Position numbers and translations under genes: made by a program
Origin: Uranotaenia lowii
Taxonomy: Eukaryota; Arthropoda; Insecta; Diptera; Culicidae
Assembly: GCF_029784155.1 (NCBI RefSeq)
Contig: NC_073692.1
Span: 72,475,544-72,539,543, forward strand
Reading direction: 5' to 3'
DNA: 64,000 nucleotides
Notes under the pieces: model-generated
What the model was told of the DNA's origin: nothing
What the model saw: only the letters and a program-made list of their open reading frames with translations
The model's database searches: none
In this document: positions 61,601-64,000 of the stretch, piece by piece
How the letters are laid out: every line of letters begins with the position of its first letter
Numbering within the stretch: position 1 is the stretch's first letter

Positions 61601-64000
61601 AGCCGGAGATGAAAATTTTTAAAGGTAATTTGTTTAATTTAAAGCATTTGTAAATATGAATTACAATTTCTCTTTGTCGGTTATTAAGCTTTTTTAAATT
61701 TTCAAGAAGATCACGTTTGTTTACTTTCGGAGGAGCCGAATATACAAATGGAACAACCGTTTTTGGTCTATCAATACCGCCTTGTATAAGAATATCAATT
61801 TCATGATCTTTAGACAGCTGATTTTGTTCGAATTCTGAAATTTCCTCATTTTCTAAATCGGCTCTATTTTCAATTGCGGCTTCTATGGCTTGGTCTATTG
61901 CATCATCTGACAGAATTTGAAATTTGGAACGATTTCTTGTAATAACACCTAGGTTGTTATTATACACTTCCAACCAATTCACTGTTTCAATTTCATTAAT
62001 TTCATTTTTCCATGGATAGAATAGAAGTAATTGCTCTCGATAATAGTTATCGGGATCTTGTTCGATTTTGTATCGATTATATCTCAGAATTCGAGGTATT
62101 TTTCTTCTCTTATGGTTGGGATTTTCTCTATCTACTTCTGTTTCTTCAATATCCTCTTCTTCATCAGGATTCTCCGACCTGTTCTTATCAGGACGACTTT
62201 TTCCTTTAGCTTTAAAATAAAATGCAGCGTACTCAGCTAAACAAATGTTCTGTAGATCTTCTCGTTCCGCATAATATGTAATGATATCTTTACCAGCGAT
62301 ATCGGTACTATCTTTGCTCATTGATCTTAATTGTTTTTCTGATTTAAGAAAAACTACCCTATCATCGATTTTACTAGTACTGATATATATATGAGTTCGA
62401 CTGAAATGGGACAAAGGAATGCTCAAACAATGATAAATTGCTTCGCTGACGCTCATTAGATTCGAATTGATAAATTTGTTAGCAATTGTCCTTAACTTTT
62501 CCAGATAAGTAATATTTCTTTTATCTAATTCATTTTGCAGTTCTTTCAGTTGCTTTGAGAGTCCCGATTCAGACTTGGCTATGTAATCAACAATGTATGC
62601 TGCAACGCCATATTCATCTAGGATTAGCTGCAAATCTGTATTTGATTCCATTAAATTTAATATTATCGGATTATAAGAATTAATATCAACTTCACAGCTC
62701 CTACGTTTGTAAAATATTGTAACTTTACTAATAGAAGCTCTTAAAGCGGTTACGTAATCATCTGTAGTCAAATCTAAGCTTTCCAAAATTTCTTCAAAAG
62801 ATATATTTAATCTTTCTTTACTTGAATATAGAACTTCCATCTTTTCTTTTATTTTCTGTAGATTTCTCTTAACCGCTGTAGTAATTTCGTTTTTAGGCAA
62901 TGGTTTTAAAATTTTCGTTTCTGCTAGAACAAATTTAGGAAAATTAAATCTACATGTGTTTTTATTACTTCGTCCTTTAGAACATGTATCAGTATGCTTG
63001 TGACGCAAATATTTACAAAGTGGATTATCAGAATCATACTGACATGAGATAAATGTATCAGCAAACTTTTCAAAAGCTTTTATACTATCTTCATTGTCTA
63101 TATCAAGACAAGGTGCATCTTCAATGAACAGTAACATGTGATCATGAGGAGAACCTCTCATTTGAAATTCGCGCCTTCGATAAAAATCTGTTACTTTATA
63201 CGGATGGAATGGGCCTGAGGGTTGTTTTATTAGCTTCAATAGCTCATTAACTTTAAAATCATAGTACAACGCTGAGTAAACAGGGTTTTCCCTGATAAGA
63301 TCGTGTTTTTGTTGTTCTGGAAGGTTAAGAGCTTGCAATAACGATATGTGTTTTCCCGTGGTCTTCAATACCAAACCCTGTATCAATTCAGGCCATTTAT
63401 TTTCAACTGCAGACACGGTTAGAAAAAATATTGGTTTTCCGCACTGCCGTAACATCGCGAAGAGATTCTTTTTCTTGACGCTCCAAAAACTCGGAGAACA
63501 CCTGATGTGTTTCAAAAAATTCAACCCATCATTATGCTGCCTTAGCTCTGCAATAAACTGGGGATTTAATGCTTCCTCGACTGTTACACCTTTTGCATTT
63601 GATTTCTTTTTTAGTGTAAGTGTAGTCGAACTAAGAACTTCTGATTCCAATTTAATTTTGGCCAAATATAGAATTCTGAATGCAGAAATTTTTACTGTGT
63701 GGCAGCGCACTTCCCATTTAATTAAATCAGATCTTGTAATATTTTTGTTGAGTATTAGCCTTTTTTTTCCACCGAAAATTTTGGGGAAACAGAAACATTC
63801 AATATCTGGTTGAACGTGAACCGAAACAGGCCAGTGGTTTTGGCCTGGAGCCATTACAATAGTGGCATGCTGTGCCGTTTGTTGATTGAAGTCGAAAAGT
63901 AAACATTCATCATCATCATCTACCAAATGTTCATAAAATTCATCATCAACCTCTAAATCGTCTAATTGTAAATTCGAATTCACTACTTGTTTTGAGCCAA
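58671..64000 (-). CDS. Helentron protein: HUH Rep, PIF1 helicase, endonuclease, OTU protease
   Basis: At least 1,770 codons with no stop. The frame is still open at the window edge; the codon at 63983 is GTG, so the true start may lie outside. Domains, with residues counted from 63983: a Helitron-like N-terminus; Rep HUH-type motif RGSPHDHMLL (about 280) and the Tyr pair YIVDYIAK (about 462); PIF1-family helicase with GSAGVGKS (about 793), IIDEISMV (about 883), VGDFRQLPP and YVALSRVSKL; an APE-like endonuclease (YQNSRSLREN, IGDFNFN at about 1411, SRLDIVFSN, SDHKPVF); and an OTU-type Cys protease (RDGNCQFHSI at about 1629, with His in SSHYNVLLP). It would nick, unwind and transfer single-stranded DNA in rolling-circle transposition. 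The endonuclease marks it as Helentron type. All catalytic residues I can check are present. Confidence 0.93.
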   Translation of the reverse strand, partial: GSKQVVNSNLQLDDLEVDDEFYEHLVDDDDECLLFDFNQQTAQHATIVMAPGQNHWPVSVHVQPDIECFCFPKIFGGKKRLILNKNITRSDLIKWEVRCHTVKISAFRILYLAKIKLESEVLSSTTLTLKKKSNAKGVTVEEALNPQFIAELRQHNDGLNFLKHIRCSPSFWSVKKKNLFAMLRQCGKPIFFLTVSAVENKWPELIQGLVLKTTGKHISLLQALNLPEQQKHDLIRENPVYSALYYDFKVNELLKLIKQPSGPFHPYKVTDFYRRREFQMRGSPHDHMLLFIEDAPCLDIDNEDSIKAFEKFADTFISCQYDSDNPLCKYLRHKHTDTCSKGRSNKNTCRFNFPKFVLAETKILKPLPKNEITTAVKRNLQKIKEKMEVLYSSKERLNISFEEILESLDLTTDDYVTALRASISKVTIFYKRRSCEVDINSYNPIILNLMESNTDLQLILDEYGVAAYIVDYIAKSESGLSKQLKELQNELDKRNITYLEKLRTIANKFINSNLMSVSEAIYHCLSIPLSHFSRTHIYISTSKIDDRVVFLKSEKQLRSMSKDSTDIAGKDIITYYAEREDLQNICLAEYAAFYFKAKGKSRPDKNRSENPDEEEDIEETEVDRENPNHKRRKIPRILRYNRYKIEQDPDNYYREQLLLFYPWKNEINEIETVNWLEVYNNNLGVITRNRSKFQILSDDAIDQAIEAAIENRADLENEEISEFEQNQLSKDHEIDILIQGGIDRPKTVVPFVYSAPPKVNKRDLLENLKKLNNRQREIVIHIYKCFKLNKLPLKIFISGSAGVGKSLVISTIYQLITYFLEYCIENLVWQSSDSVKVLLSAFSGKAAFLIGGNTLHSAFALPLTETRNIPDLPMDVANNLRQQLLHCKLIIIDEISMVGSTIFSRIDTRLRQITGVDESFGGLSVITVGDFRQLPPVKDRFIFNPPRDCLVTLDLSPLWAEFEFYELTEVMRQKDDLDFVKALNNFAQGSMNAADIKVFKSREVVESEVPSDAIRLYYTNSDVDKYNAIKIANSTETEILSLAEDKLTGNLKEAQMLKKLDIWKAKTTRDCGGYPYSIQFKKGIKYMVTANLDVSDGIVNGATGVLEYVFCNPQSNKPIIVYLNFDCKKVGRKTRLKFHELTENLNLNKNWTPIERQRYSLTNHFQRDYQVTRNQFPLVPCEALTIHKSQGQTYSKVCVDLRKKGNSTRQLIYVALSRVSKLSGLYILGNFPGNMADNPTIRACLKETERLKTYRQLTLSFNNLTTHTGLVIAYQNSRSLRENLKYINADAWYSRCDIIVFSETGILTNDEVNIPNFNIVYRSDRQTLPFFVKSGIAKGIICYAKIGLIISVESHKTVFKANNLNKYVGHTDLVILKHRHLSLLTGYKSPKINYKEFISVFNSIHKDNNDPTILIGDFNFNLNSTCDETKKFVEYLNRMNLFDKLVCNEPTTDLGSRLDIVFSNIRNISTGVYESYFSDHKPVFAIIRETVLELESAEFLESEYFDNSSSNLVNDNLHNELFNDPPEDFFNDANILIENSTTQILENEEWSNAELFRNLNDALLDILVTSIDFNLHSEYRIMSLLENYSESLDLAYRHLKVCPIQIFDNLRDIERMANEQFCHDEFVEIEIPRDGNCQFHSISYSLIGNINLSNVLRTLAFRSVLQNKCYFEGRENLLESGSFFKLLCISCEDSAWGNADTLYALSIILQRSIFVVIKGTPVNCLEIRPAVVSFTPIVLIYGSSHYNVLLPIKLNSKYEFPNTNVINVRETELFS

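Overview
The window reads as AT-rich, repeat-laden insect nuclear DNA, most likely from a dipteran and plausibly a mosquito. The evidence is short introns with GTAAGT/AG borders, many TIR elements with TTAA, TTA or 8-bp target duplications, I- and Jockey-type LINEs, several Ty3/Gypsy-type LTR elements and a Helentron. No bacterial-style operon, CRISPR array or rRNA is visible. A 500-N scaffold gap lies at 25991-26490. Species assignment is inference.

Layout. 1-5610: a 37-bp minisatellite (1-1617), a 227-bp fold-back element, an 81-bp tandem repeat, a tRNA-like sequence and one isolated 67-bp host-type exon (4791-4857). 5611-10593: a TIR DNA element carrying a 4.2-kb Copia-like LTR element whose two 138-bp LTRs are identical although its coding region is ruined. 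10779-14935: a decayed minus-strand Gypsy element with integrase remnants, interrupted by a hAT-like element with an 8-bp target duplication. 15021-24406: a TTAA-flanked TIR element containing an almost complete I-clade LINE (ORF1, then ORF2 with endonuclease, RT and RNase H). A Jockey-clade LINE sits inside ORF1 with a 15-bp target duplication and creates an in-frame fusion ORF. A small inverted copy of the I element follows.

24691-34860: sparse DNA, the gap, a probable broken host gene on the minus strand (26573-27139), a fold-back MITE, and a tandem segmental duplication (29254-32071 and 32189-34052). Each duplicate carries the same ~170-codon minus-strand exon. The two copies differ by at least three clean insertions, each with its empty site in the sister copy. 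34863-39100: a decayed minus-strand gene whose last intron received a 3.3-kb non-coding LTR element with identical 201-bp LTRs. 39720-40190: a small three-exon plus-strand transcription unit.

40425-52085: a young Gypsy element on the minus strand with 1.2-kb LTRs, gag, a canonical -1 frameshift site, protease-RT-RNase H-integrase, and a small extra ORF before the 3' LTR. Its protease is split by a 1,554-bp TIR element, and one end carries a partial tandem LTR duplication. 53101-54357: an intact gag-like ORF with no pol. 54895-57480: a two-monomer (42/43 bp) satellite with a 934-bp higher-order duplication. 58671 to the right edge: an intact Helentron protein with HUH Rep, PIF1 helicase, endonuclease and OTU domains, open at the window edge.

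Almost every recognisable protein belongs to a mobile element. The main biological content is the order of nested insertions and the parts each element has kept or lost.
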